NCBI GenBank assembly: GCA_015501605.1
Contig: JADNRZ010000011.1
Span: 1,736,001-1,800,000 of the forward strand
DNA length: 64,000 bases
DNA from: Panaeolus papilionaceus
Lineage: Eukaryota > Basidiomycota > Agaricomycetes > Agaricales
Reading direction: 5' to 3'
Below are positions 35,783 through 47,700 of the stretch, one piece after another. Numbering within the stretch: the first letter of the stretch is position 1; every line of letters starts with the position of its first letter. A program made the position numbers and the translations under genes. A model generated the notes under the pieces. That model did not search any database and was not told the DNA's origin. It saw nothing but the letters and a program-made list of their open reading frames with translations.

Positions 35783-38212
35783 GTATGGGATGGATCTAAT
35801 ACCCCCCCTGCCTGTGCCGCGTATGTGTTTTGGAGTAATAGCTGTGGTGCTATTGGTTCTGGAGGAGCGCGTGGATGCTCCGACGGGGGAACTCGTCTGT
35901 ATGAGAATTCGTGTAAAGGTGAGTCTGACCATGTTCTGTTTTGACCCTTCCTATTCTGTGCTGAGTATCGCCAGATCACTTTAGGTATGGGAGTCAGGGG
36001 TGCGGTTTCCTTAGTCTTGGGTGCAAGAGTTTGTGTTACGGTATCAATCCTAAGGGGTGTCCAGTATGTCCTTCGACACTTATGTTAGTATCAAAGTCTA
36101 ATTTCATATTTAAAAGTGCTCTATTGTCGACAAGTGGATTCAACAGGTATGTAGCATTATTTTGAATCCCAATTTGAGTGCGTTAATTTCGGGTTTCAGG
36201 ACGATATCGATTATCCAGGAAACGATCTTGAGTCACTTCGTGTTGCACAAGTCAGTGACTGTCGCAACGCTTGTGCTACAAGCACAAAATGCCTAGCCTT
36301 TGTCATTCCTCCGCCGACTGAAGACCAGAATCAGCCTGTGAGCATGGTTGCTCATGTGTGTTGAACGTTGCTGACTCTGATGATATTTCAGAATTGCTAC
36401 TTGAAAGGTGCCCTCGGGCCTTTCTCTAAATCGGGCGGTATGACAAGCTTCTTAAAGGTTACAGCTGATGCGAAATCCTGTCCCAATAACTTGGGAGGTG
36501 GCGACGGCCTTGGTGTGTATGACAGAAGGGAAACATCCCTGACCACTTTACCTCGCTCGGACATTGCTGCGCGTGCTGATGATTTGTGAGTGGGGCAGTC
36601 AGCTCAAGATACAGTCGTGTACTTACCGCATCTATTTCAGCAATCGAAACAAACTCTGGCCATTCGTCCCCAACGACAGTGTAAGCCATCATCAACCGAA
36701 CATCTGTATTGCCAACATTGATCTCTTAGTGGGTAGTACATCGTTTTGGCTCACTTTTTAGTTTCGTTATATCGTAGCCTTTGGATCAATCAGGAACAGC
36801 TTGCAACCAGGTCTGACGGTAAGATGCATATGCGAACCCACTGCTGGTATAGCTGAATAAATTTGCCACAGCTGTGCTCACCTCGATTGGCGCTCGAAAT
36901 CTTTCGCCTGACCCCACGGAACCAGTTACATCGAGCGCCAATCCCCGATGGAGGTTCAACGAGTCTTGGCGCTTGGCAACCGTCTTCCGTTCCTTAATTT
37001 TCCTCGCGTCATCAACTCAAACCCCCGTAGCCACCTTCTTGAATCGCCAGGGCAGCGATAGTCTCGCTACCGCCCTCTTCCCTCAAGCCATGCGGACCAT
37101 CCTCATCAACAATGAACAAACAATTCGGAATGGAAACCTTGCATGGGCTGGGGCTAGATCAAGTGAAGAACCTTATCCGGGCGTGAATTCGGCGTACGCA
37201 AATGGACTGGGTTTCTACCAGGGTGGAGCACAGGGACCGTTCAGTCTTGAGGCAGCCTTTATTCTTGCAACTCAGCTTGCAGGTATCAATTGGTCGACGT
37301 TTGCCACCAACGCGGCGGCCGCGAACCGACCCATGTTTTGGGCCAATGCTATTGTCCCCGAGGTCCCAGGAGGAGATTTCATGACGCAGTGCCTTACCCA
37401 ATTTACTGATACGAGTACGCGAAGGATTGGATTCCTTCAACAAACGGGTTCTGCTACAGGAGATCCGAGAGCGGGGATTTACTTCGTGGTAGGTATTATT
37501 TTGTGCACTCATAAGCATCGACTCGCTGTACTGATGCAACCGAACTTTTCGATGCCTTTAGCTCGATATTGACGGTGGCCGAGATGAGGATACGAATGAT
37601 ACGCGTAACGTGTTCGTGTTTGCCATGCATAGTATGTCATTCGAGAGAACCTGGACCTTTGTCGCATTCTCACTTTATTTGTCTCTAGCTATTGACCCAC
37701 ATTCGAGAGTCCACGTTCCCAATGGCAACTCTCTTACCTCCCCGACCTACACTACAATAACTCCAGGCGCGACTGTTCCCGGGCCACCGACCACTGTGAG
37801 CGATCAACGAGCGCGTTTCATGGCACATGCGGTATGTCCAACAATCAACTTAAAGGTTGCCGCCAGTGACACTAATTCAACGCCTCATAGCACGCTGCCT
37901 GGGTTCCATATAATCGACTACGGGAGTTCATGGCCCAAGGTTCGTTGCACTAACTTGGACATCAAACAGGATGCTCCTTACCTGTTTTTTTAGATCCAAA
38001 TTCTAACACTCGCGTCGGATTCCCTGGATATACTCAAGTGGGCTCGTTCCATCTGTAAGCTTTTAGGCGTTACTGTTTCTATTCCTGATATTCATGCTTA
38101 AATACTCCTCAGATACATATTATCAGAAGATACCTCTGTATTTCCACGAAACGAGTATGTCAACAGCGACACCAACGACCCTCCTTCTAGGGGTCCCAAG
38201 GACGAGTTGTAG
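35573..38212 (+). CDS. Cysteine-rich, PAN-domain protein ending in KDEL
   Basis: Exons 35783-35918, 35975-36063, 36117-36146, 36200-36337, 36392-36585, 36641-36680, 36762-36810, 36872-37488, 37562-37631, 37689-37831, 37891-37939, 37994-38054 and 38113-38212 join in phase to about 570 residues. A likely signal-anchor exon begins at the ATG 35573 (KRFFWFFLIFAVVEV). Modules are two cysteine-rich segments (NSCGAIG, GCGFLSLGCKSLCYG), a PAN/Apple-like domain (DIDYPGNDLESLRV, CRNAC, CLAFVIPP, NCYLKG), then about 330 residues I do not recognise (LAWAGARSSEEPYPG, ANAIVPEVPGG). The C-terminus is PKDEL, matching an ER-retrieval signal. The start could instead be at 34801 if fused to the EF-hand gene. 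Confidence 0.6.
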
Positions 38213-39490
38213 TTTTTCGTTCGAGGGATATATTTGGAGAACACCGCATCCATCTTGCGCCTGTAGAGCCTGTAGATAAACTTGATTCAGTGTTGAGTGT
38301 AACCTACTCTGATAATTATCGAAGTTATGTGAATTATTATATCATACATGTTTTTATTTATTTCAAAGCGAGACGTACATTATGTATGTCCTCCACGGGA
38401 CTTCCAAGCACGATGAATTGAGCAACTTGGGGCGACCCAGGGAACTGGAAAAGAAGCGGTAAAGCGTTGGGTCGAAGACTCGAGACGAATTCGGATGAAG
38501 GTGTGCAGAGAGAGTGGGTATCAAGCTTGCGCAGGGCGGGAGTCTTGTTGACGAAGTGGGCAAGACTCTGATCGAGGTTGAAGCTTTGACCCAGAAAGAG
38601 CAAGGGAACCGGTCAAGACCGTATTGAACCAGATACAACGAGTACTATAGATAGCTATAGATAGATAACATAGACTACAGCAGTTGTCAGTAAAATGGAT
38701 AGAAGTCAAGGAAAGTAAAGTGGCTCACCTCAGTCGAGGTATATTCGGCTGAGGTGTACAGATGAGGACTATATACTACACAAATGATAAACATTGGTTG
38801 TAGTCTACGATTGTCCATTAACAAAATAAAGAAGCATAAAAGAAATAAAGAGAGAATGGACCTGGTGATAAACAATCACCGATCCATCGATCCACTGGTG
38901 TTCCTAACTACCAGTCTCAACAGACGGTACTGGAGTATCGGGTATTTGCATAATCCAGCTATCAGTCAACTGTTCGACATGGCTGACTGGAAAGTTGAGA
39001 GTAGACCACTCGGATGACCTGACATGCAGCGCGAAAATCGGGTTATTTGCGATTGAATAAAGACTGTCGAGACGGTCATAAAGGGGGGAGTCGAAGGTTT
39101 CATGTTTATCATGATAGCATTCAATGAATTAACCGCCGCTCCTCCTATCGAGCTCGTCGACCAAATGGTAAACCTCCCTCTGTCTACCAAGTGAAGGCCA
39201 AGTCTCCTTCGCTGCCACAGAAATGAGGTACAACACATCGTAAACCGTGTTCTTGTCCGACATTGACGAGATTAAAGATTCGAAGGCTGTCACAGACCCT
39301 AACCCAGATTCGAGGTTGCCCTGGGCGCTTGCTCCCATTCGCTCATCTGTTGGAGTGAGGGAGTAGATACTTCAGCCGCAAGTTCGACATTCGTTGAACT
39401 TCAAAGGAGGTGATATGAAAATCAATGTCATTAGGATAGGATGTTTAATATATAGCAATAAAATAGTCTAGGGGGTTATACATTCCCTAT
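38213..39490. other. Intergenic region with weak F-box/LRR-like remnants
   Basis: Minus-strand open frames at 38603-38358 (hydrophobic, leucine-rich, contains FVNKTPALRKLDTH) resemble the LRR-like part of agaric F-box proteins but have no F-box or splice partners. A complete 69-codon ORF (39338-39129, from MGASAQGN) shows no known domain. Both are recorded as weak. Confidence 0.3.
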
Positions 39491-40872
39491 TCATTTCTCC
39501 TCTACCTCTGCCAACATATCCTCCATGGCGCTCTCTTCTTCGCTTTTTTTCATGGCATCGATAAACGACATGATCCCTTCGCCCTCCATCACACTTGTCA
39601 AGTTCTTCATGGTCAAGCCTATCCTATGGTCGGTCACTCGATCCTGAGCATAGTTGTATGTCCTGATTTTCTCGCTCCGGTCAGCTGTTTTGACAAGATT
39701 ACGACGAGTGTCGCGTCGTTCTGTAATTTCACGGGATATTTTGAGGTCGAGCAGGCGGGAGCGAAGGACCTGGAAGGCGCGTCTGCGATTTTGGTGCTGT
39801 GATCGTTCGTCTTGCATTGAGACGGTGATTCCAGTGGGTATATGGGTTAAGCGAACTGCTGATTCGGTTTTGTTGACGTGCTGTAGTGACTGTTTAGCTT
39901 CTGCGAATTAAGGGAGAGATATTTAGTACCTGGCCTCCTGCACCCCGCGCACGCATGACCTCAAGTTTAATGTCTTCCATTTTGAAGAGTTCGTCGTCGT
40001 GTGATGCATTTTCTTCTTCAAGAGGAAGGACCTATGCAATATGAGCGCGTTGAGGTCGTGATTTGGGTGAAATGAACTTACAACAAGGGCAATAGTACTC
40101 GTGTGTGTTCTCCCGCTAGCTTCCGTCGCCGGAACACGCTGAACGCGATGCACGCCGCTCTCGTATTTCAGGGCGTCATAAACACCGTGGCCCTTGAACT
40201 CTACAATTGCATCCTTAATTCCTCCCCCCTCGACATCGTTCTTGGCTACGATTTCGGACGACCAATTTGATGTGTTTGCGAGGCGCTGGTACATACGCAA
40301 CATGTCGGCTAGGAATAGCGATGCTTCTGAACCTCCTACACCAGACTTCATTTCCATAAGTGCAGATAGATGGGATGTCGCTGATGGTGGAATGAGTAGC
40401 GTTGGGAATGTCTGGGTGAGAAGAGAGTCGAGGGTTGTTGATAATTCGGTGATTTCGTCGTCTGCTAACGAACGCATGGACGGGTCAGAGTCGGAAAGCA
40501 GAGGAATGGCATCCTTTAATTGAGACTGTGTTTCTGTATAAGATAACCATGCTGCGCTCAAAGGTTCAGATTCTTTCAATTGACGGAGACGGGCAATGTC
40601 CGAAGGTGTGGACAACTCTGGGGTGAGCTATAGAATATTTTTAGAATTAATTGCTGAATTTATAAAGAATTAAAGAGTACCTTTGATTTTATATTTTCTC
40701 GTTCTTCGATTCTTTTCTGAACAATTCGTAAAATTCTTGCATTTTGTTTCTCCAGACTCTGGATTTTTTCAAGAATTGGGATTTTATTCGTTGAAAATTG
40801 ACGAATAATTGATGATGAAGGTCGCAGAAAGAGCATTGAGTATGTATTGTTTGGTTGAGATTGAATTGACAA
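39491..40872 (-). CDS. MRF1: Mitochondrial peptide chain release factor 1
   Basis: A class-I release factor that terminates mitochondrial translation at stop codons. Exons 40872-40681, 40627-40082, 40031-39930 and 39880-39491 are each in phase 0 and total 409 residues from the first Met; a second Met (40836, [14 protein letters not shown]) starts a good mitochondrial presequence. The catalytic RARGAGGQ sits at the end of exon 3 and continues [13 protein letters not shown] after the splice. The decoding domain has [12 protein letters not shown]. The C-terminal [12 protein letters not shown] and lysine/glutamate-rich tail are standard. Length fits mitochondrial RF1. It is transcribed divergently from the CSC1-like gene at 44741; a transposon now separates their starts. 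Confidence 0.93.
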
Positions 40873-40919
40873 ACAGTTTGTATCACATTCATGTGTGCCT
40901 CTCTGCGGCGGCTGTTAAC

Positions 40920-41048
40920 TAGGCTCGTGAACCAGCTCGTTATTTTCAAACTCCGATGCGTCCCGCAAGGGAGTTCGTAGAACGGCTGGTCCACACGGCA
41001 ACAAAATTCGGGGGTAGCGAAAGTAAAGTGGGGACTTAGCGAAATTTC
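40920..41048. repeat. Left terminal inverted repeat of the helicase/DUF6589 element
   Basis: Outer part CTCGTGAACCAG and inner 63-bp part starting CTGGTCCACACGG at 40986 both recur inverted at 44574-44712. The ~50 bp between them differs between the two ends; the right end carries an ACAACAACA run and its own small inverted repeat (GGTGCCC/GGGCACC). Confidence 0.85.
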
Positions 41049-41172
41049 ATGAAATTGCTCTTCGTCACTCAACAATCAATGATCTTTCACTTGCACAAAC
41101 GCTCGCAACATCAATTTAGATCACTAACAATATTTAATAATTATGTATAATCACCGTGAATAATTTATGGAA

Positions 41173-43597
41173 CTATTTTTTAGTTATATTATATGCAGAT
41201 GACCCACGAAGAACTGAATTTGTAGGGGTGGAAGATGATGATGATTGAGAATCACCACTAGGCTGAGGAGCCGCTCCCAAAGCGGCTGCGTGCTGTTGAA
41301 TATATTGACGACCCATAGCATACATTGGGTAAGTAGCCCCGAAATATCCGCTTTGATAATATTGACCTGGCTGACTGATGGCTGCAGGTGACGATGATAT
41401 CTGAATGGGCGTTGAGTAGGCCATAGGATATGAATATGGTAAAGAATATCCTCCGTAAGGAATTGTTGTTGGTGTTGAGTAAGTGCCTGTGCGAGGGGTG
41501 GATGGAAAAGGGTACATTGGAGGGCACGGATATGTGTGAATGGGAACAGGAGCTGGGCGAGGCGTAGAAGGAACCGAAGGAACTATTGGTGTCGAGGTTG
41601 ATGGCTGTGAAAGGTGAGGTGACAGATGGTGAGAACGACTCATGTTCATCATCATGAGGCTTTTTGCTTACCTGACAACTACCACCATCAACCACCCCAA
41701 CTTGCTTGTCACTCGTCTCGCTCACTACTGTACTTGTTGATATTTCCGACGCTTTACGCTTGTTATTTCTTTTCTGAGTTGGCTGTGACAATGCTATCGA
41801 TGCATCTATGGAATATGCAGACGCGGGAATCTTCTGGGTAACTGTGAGTAGCTCGTTCTTGTAACGCGAATAGAATAGCCACTGATTCTTGAGCACTCGT
41901 TTTAGGCTTTCGTCAGTAACCGGACCCATGGATGAAAGGGTGGATATCAGAGAGTCGGGTAGAAGAGCAGAAGGGCCATGCATTGCATTGGGGAAATCAC
42001 GTTGGTGAGTGTCTGTTCGCCATTCATATAGTGCCCATTTTAATGGATCACAAATGGGTAGTTTTTTGACAGTCGTTTGTCGTGGTTTAGCGACTGGTGG
42101 ACCGGGGCGGGTGCGGTCGAGCAGTGTAGGGTTACAGATGTCGCAACACAATAACGGTGTATCTATTTGTAAGTGAAATTATCAGTTAATGTGCAGAAGG
42201 AGCTGAGTATTCTTACCAGAAATAACATTTCGATATGCTTTGGTTGTAACACGGCGGCGACATTTGGTTGTTTGGACCAGAGCCCGTAATCCCTCATCTG
42301 TCGCATCAGGATTGGGTTCGACTTCCTTGCCTCCGTCAATTATTTCGTCCTTTATTCCTTTATATGAACCACGCAAGATTCCATTAGAGATCGCGAAGTC
42401 GCCTATCTCCTTCTTGGTGCGCAGATCCTTCTTTTTGGTTGACTCTGAGTCTGCGTTTGTTGAGACCGAAGGTGTGTGTCCTCCTTTCTTTGCTCCGGAT
42501 TTTTTCTTGGTTGACGTTGGTGCATTTGTTGATGTGTCTTGATCCCCGCCATATATAGTCCGTTCTGCAAGCAATACAGCCAACCCACTCATGGTTGACG
42601 TCCGGGCAGCACGTCCAGCCCTTTGAACGAATGAGGAAAGGGTTTGTGGGAGCTTCCACTGCACGACAACCTCAACGGCAGGAAGATTACAACCCTGTGG
42701 GTTGCATTATGTGAGTCGTCATCTTATATATTTTTAAACTTTCAACTTACCATGCCTGCAGCGTCAGTGCATACGAGGACCCTAACACGCCCAGATTTAA
42801 ATAGCGCCAAAACCATAGAACGATATTCCAGATGAAACCCAGCACTGAATGGACGAATGAGGCCGGCATTGCGAAGATGGGAAGGTAGAAGGGTGCAAAG
42901 GTAGTCGATGATTTCTGGACCTTTTGTGACACTGTCTGCATAGAGCATGGTCAAGGGTATGTCATCTGCTCCATTGATAGTTCTCGCGGTGATGATAAAG
43001 TCTAGGTCACGGTAACTGTCTTGTGAATGCTCTAGTGCACGAACCACTAGTGCGACATTAGGCCGGTCATTGCCAATATTCACGAAGAGGAAATCCGATT
43101 CCTTGGGATATTCAAGCTTCTTCAGAACATCGGAACGAAGGCGGTCAGGTAGCGTTGCTGACATCGCCACAATTGGTGTTCCACGGGGCAGAAATGCGCG
43201 AATCATTCCAAGTTCGCCGTATTTCTTTCGGAAACCAGAGCCCCAGTGTGAGACAACGTGAGCTTCATCAACCACCACAGCAAAAACTCGTGAAGTGAAT
43301 GCTGATTTCCTTAGCATGTCATCAACAAATGTTTTCGACAGGAGTAGTTCAGGGGAGATTACAAGAATCTGATAATGGCCTGCCTTGAGCGCCTGAAAAC
43401 GGTCAGTTTAATTTGATTCCATATCATGTTTCATGATTATGTCTAACTTACCTCCAGCACCTCAGGTGTACATCCACCAAAGCTGCTATTGACTGCTACT
43501 GCTGATAGCCCAAATTCTTCGGTAAATGTCAAGGCTTGTTCGTTTTGCAGGGCTAAAAGCGGTGACACCATGATGGTCTTTGTGGAGGTGGACTTGG
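41173..43597 (-). pseudogene. RecQ-type helicase, 5'-truncated
   Basis: Exons (about 43597-43452, 43392-42751, 42694-42217, 42162-41672, 41604-41173) join in phase. They code motif Ia-like KTIMVSPLLALQNEQ, motif II DEAH (VVVDEAHVVSHWG), motif III MSATLPD, VLVCTDAAGMGCNLP (motif V) and QRAGRAAR (motif VI). Then come a basic linker and a proline/serine/tyrosine-rich tail. The Walker A region and everything before it are missing: the first exon starts in the middle of the motor domain. It belongs to the RecQ-like helicases that are very abundant in agaricomycete genomes. The C-terminal tail runs to about 120 bp from the left inverted repeat. Confidence 0.8.
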
Positions 43598-44439
43598 TGC
43601 AGGAGCACATGAATTATTGGATCAAGGTCAATTTATGATACATTCTCCTCTACCTAAATTCTAACTGACGTCCAAATATCAATTAGTACTTCTACAAGGC
43701 TCATGGCTCAAATTCGTCATGGGACTGGCTTGCAACCATATCCCCGTGTGTCAATGCGCTGCGCCATCTAGCCAATACCATGAAACGAGTCTTGGGCACA
43801 GATATCGGTACACGTCATGCTCCACCTGACTTGTCGCGCGATATCCGGGTTTTGATGGACAGCTTGAAAGAGCACAGGGTGTATGAGGTTGAGAAGGGCC
43901 GTAAGTTGGATGAGGATGATACACCGGTGGTGGATGTGGTGGCAGAAGGCTTGAGCAGTCTCCTGACAGGGTCAGCACTGGCAGAATTCAATAAGGCGTT
44001 CGTGAGCATGCAAGAACGACGGCGGATGAGCCCTGTGTACGGAGGTGACAAGATCAATGACAACTCACCTAACGAGAATCCACTGCAACAGCCCAGCAAT
44101 GATAACAACCCATCTTCTTCACCTGGTGTCTCCACTAACCCATCTCCTCTCCCACCACTCGGTTCCGAGACACCTAACACCCCAAAATCCAGCCGTACTT
44201 GGGAATCTGGGGCAGAGGAACCTACTGAAGGGGATATAGGTGTTCTAGACGATGATGAAGAAGATGCCCATGAGGGAGATGAGAGTGAGGAAATTGAGGA
44301 TGAAGAAACACTAACATTGGTCTCCCTGGACGACGTGGCATTGGAAATGGATGATGTCGAGGTAGAAGACGATGGTGACCTGGATGAAGAATACGAAGGA
44401 CAAAGTGAATTGGTGGCGGAAATCATGAACTTTTTATAA
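43576..44439 (+). pseudogene. DUF6589-type protein, 5'-truncated
   Basis: I recognise the C-terminal part of the DUF6589 proteins common in agaricomycetes: VEVDLVQEHMNYWIK, then across an intron (43640-43687) YFYKAHGSNSSWDWLA, followed by ISPCVNALRHLA, RHAPPDLSRDI, KGRKLDEDDTPVVDVV, and a long acidic tail (DEEDAHEGDESEEIEDEE) to the stop at 44437-44439. Family function is unknown. The N-terminal part is gone at the same point where the helicase gene is truncated. Confidence 0.75.
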
Positions 44440-44573
44440 TTTGTACATACTAATTCATAATATTGTTACTATTGGAGCACTAGACAGATGAATTTTGAGG
44501 AGTGGAGACGCGAGCGACCGACAATGAGCATTGGAGGTGAGTATGATGGTGATGAGGAAAGAGTAAAACAAGA

Positions 44574-44712
44574 AATTTCGCTAAGTCCCCACTTTACTTT
44601 GGCTACCCCCGAATTTTGTTGCCGTGTGGACCAGTCTGTTCGGTGCCCTCACAATACATCACAACAACAACAACAAACAAAGGGCACCGAACCAGACTGG
44701 TTCACGAGTCTA
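44574..44712. repeat. Right terminal inverted repeat of the helicase/DUF6589 element
   Basis: Mirror of 40920-41048. The inner 63 bp match with one substitution (44574-44636). The outer end GGTTCACGAGTCTA stops at 44712, where the TSD copy begins. Confidence 0.85.
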
Positions 44713-44740
44713 GCTGTTAACAGACTCAGCTACGACTTTC

Positions 44741-47700
44741 ATGGCTACGGCCACTTTCATTAGAGCTTGGTTAGAGAACAACGACGATGAAAGGACTCTG
44801 CCACCAGGCACACCTCCAACACGTATGTATCTCTGATTTATGGATTTAATTATTCTAATATTTGATGGTTATTTGTAGTCAAATTCGATGGGCCATGGTG
44901 GTTCACTACACAGCTGACAATCTCCCTTGTTATCGGCATTAATTCTTTCTTCTTGTTCTCATACTGTAGAACAAGATGGCCTCTGCTATTTGCACCAAGG
45001 ACAAAGTTGAAAGGTAGGTTCATCTAACACCATATTGCTCCTCATCGTATGACCGACGCGTCTTAATAGGGTTCTCTCCACACGAGGCACACGCACACCA
45101 AGCCTTCTTCGGTTGGATAATGCCAACAATACGGACGTCCGAGTTCACTGTTCTGCAGATTGTAGGCTTGGACGCTGCTGTGGTACGTCGTGAAACCTGA
45201 ATAATGACGCCTGTCAACCCCTTATCGTCCCACAGCTCCTCAACTTTTTCAAAATGTCCTTTTATTTATTCTCTGGCTGCTCCATGTTTGCTATCACTAT
45301 TCTTATGCCACTTAATTGGAAGGTAAGTTTCGCTCCCATTGACACGTCCATTCATGTTCTCATTGTTCATAGCACAACAAAGAGGATGACGACGATGACT
45401 GGCCCGGCAATAATATTACCTCAATATTTCATACCTATATGCCTCGAAACGCATTTGATCCACCCACAAACCGTACCGCACCACCAGATTGGATCGACCT
45501 TCTCACAGATGCCAATTCCTACCTCACCATTCAGCTCATGTTCACATATCTCTTCACAATCCTCGCGCTGTATTTCACCTACAAGAACTATCTCCGATTT
45601 ACCCGCTCCCGACAATTGTTCTCGCTAGAACTGGTTCACTCAATACCTGCCCGAACTGTTCTTGTCACAGACCTTCCACAGCATTTGAGAGGCGATGCCA
45701 AGATTGCGGAGTATTTTGAGAACATGGGCATGAGTGTGGAGAGTGTCAGTGTCGTCAGGGAGGTTGGCGCGTTGAGAGGCTTGTTGGATCAACGCACGAA
45801 GGCCCTCTTGGATTTGGAAAGGTGCTGGGTGAGCTATGTTGGTAATCCAAGCACTGTGGAAGAGTACGACCCAGAAGGCGGGGGCGTCTTGGGCGATACT
45901 GCTCCAGGAAGAGACTCTGACATCGAGGGAGGGGGCAGAGCCCGGTTTGTCGTCCCTCATAGGCCCAGACCGACCTTGAGGCCTGGGTGGTTCAAGCCGA
46001 AGGTTGATGCTTTGGAGTATCTGGAGGAAAGGTTCAGAGAAGCTGATGAGAAGGTCAAGAAGAAGAGAAGGGTTGGCAAATTTAGGAGCACCAGAGCCGC
46101 GTTTGTGACGTTTGAGAAGATGTCTAGTGCAGTGAGTGCTTCATCTATTGAGTTTGATATATAAACTGAACACCTGATAGCAAATTGCCCAACAAGTCGC
46201 CCATGCTCCCAGTGTTGGCCAGATGAAAACATACCAGGCACCCGAACCTCGAGATATTGTTTGGGCCAACATGGTTCCTTCTACCCGTTCTATCCAATTC
46301 CGCGATATCTTCGTTTTGGCGACAATGGCTCTCCTCTTCTTCTTTTGGTTCTTCCCCATTACCGCCTTGGCCGGTTTATTGAGTTACCAGGAAATCAAGA
46401 GGACACTCCCATGGCTAGGCAGGCTGATTGATAAAAATGAGCAGATTAGGGCCATCGTCCAAAATTCCCTTCCTTCAGTGGCGATGATAGCTCTAAACGC
46501 ATGCTTGCCTTTTATCCTTGAAGCTTTAACCTATGTCCAGGGCTATAGGGCGAGGAGTTGGGTCGAATATTCTTTGCTAAAGAAGTGAGTTGATTATTGT
46601 TGTGACTTTAGCTTTATCTGACATTTCTATAGGTACTTTTTGTTCCTCCTCGTGAACGTCGTATTTATCTTCCTGCTTGCTACAACGTATTGGCAACTTC
46701 TGCAAGACCTTGCCAATTCACCCGCGACGGTCCCGGAGAAATTGGCCCAGGCGTTGCAAGCTGGTCAAGCCAAGTGCGTTTCCCTATCCCTTGAACACTT
46801 GCCTTCTTAAATTGACCGATGGAATAACAGACACTTCTTCCTGTCCTATGTTATTCTTCAGGGGTTGGGCATCATGCCACTCCAATTGTTGAATCTAGGT
46901 GTTATCATCCCGAGGGTATTTTATAGGATGTTCCTTACCCGGACACCGAGAGGTGCGCGTTCATGGATTGCCAGCGCCTTTTCATTTTCTGACAACAGTC
47001 TAGATTATGCTGAGCTTAACGCCCCGCCAATGATCAACTACGGCATCGTATACCCCCAAGCGATCTTGATGTTCGTTATCACGATGCTTTACAGCGTTGT
47101 CCAGCCTTTGATTCTAATATTCGGCGCGATATACTTTGGTGTTGGATATATGGTGTACAAGTACAAGCTACTATTCGGTGCGTCCGATTATTACTTTGCC
47201 AAGTTGAAGATATTAACAAGTGTGCAGTGTTCTATAAACCCTACGAGTCACAAGGTCAAGCCTGGCCTATCACCTTCATTCGTCTCATCTGGGGCATCGT
47301 CATTTTCCAGCTCTTCATGATCGGTATCTTCACCCTTCGCAAGGCTTTCATCCTCTCCTCCATCCTTGTACCGTTGCTGTTCGCGACCGTTGCATGGGGG
47401 TGGTATTTGGATAGCGAATTTGGTGGTCTTAGCAAGTTCGTGAGCCTGAGCAGCGTATTTGAGGTTCAGAGGGGAGAGGAGACGGCTGATGTGATGAGAT
47501 TGAGAGCTGGACATCCTGTTACATGGAGCCAGAGGTGAGTGTCTCGGTGTATGCTTTTTCAACAGTTGGAGCTGATGAGCGATGGAAAGTAATCTCAACC
47601 GAAGACGCTATGCGCAGAACGACGATACGCTGTATGTCGCACCTGAAGATGAAAGAACTGATTATGTACGAGTTTTCGTTCTTTCATATGTCCCTTTTGT

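Larger units (their letters stand above)
40920..44712. mobile_element. TIR transposon carrying RecQ-like helicase and DUF6589 gene relics
   Basis: Ends TAGGCTCGTGAACCAG (40920) and its mirror (to 44712) are flanked by the 9-bp direct repeat GCTGTTAAC (40911-40919 and 44713-44721). A second inner inverted repeat of 63 bp (40986-41048 and 44574-44636) differs at one position. Inside, a helicase gene reads left (43597-41173) and a DUF6589-type gene reads right (43576-44439). Both begin abruptly at the same central point, so the copy is an internal-deletion derivative. The insertion lies between the starts of MRF1 and the CSC1-like gene. Confidence 0.82.

Noticed and set aside
40689..41075. 128-aa minus-strand ORF
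   Set aside because: Crosses the left TIR and overlaps the first exon of MRF1 in another frame.
43815..44426. Serine-rich 203-aa minus-strand ORF
   Set aside because: It is antisense to the acidic tail of the DUF6589 frame; GAA/GAT codons read as Ser/Ile-rich on the other strand.
44488..44763. 91-aa plus-strand ORF with QQQQQ
   Set aside because: It runs through the right TIR, the TSD and the first bases of the CSC1-like gene in another frame.
47248..47598. 116-aa minus-strand ORF
   Set aside because: Antisense to the coding exon of the CSC1-like channel.
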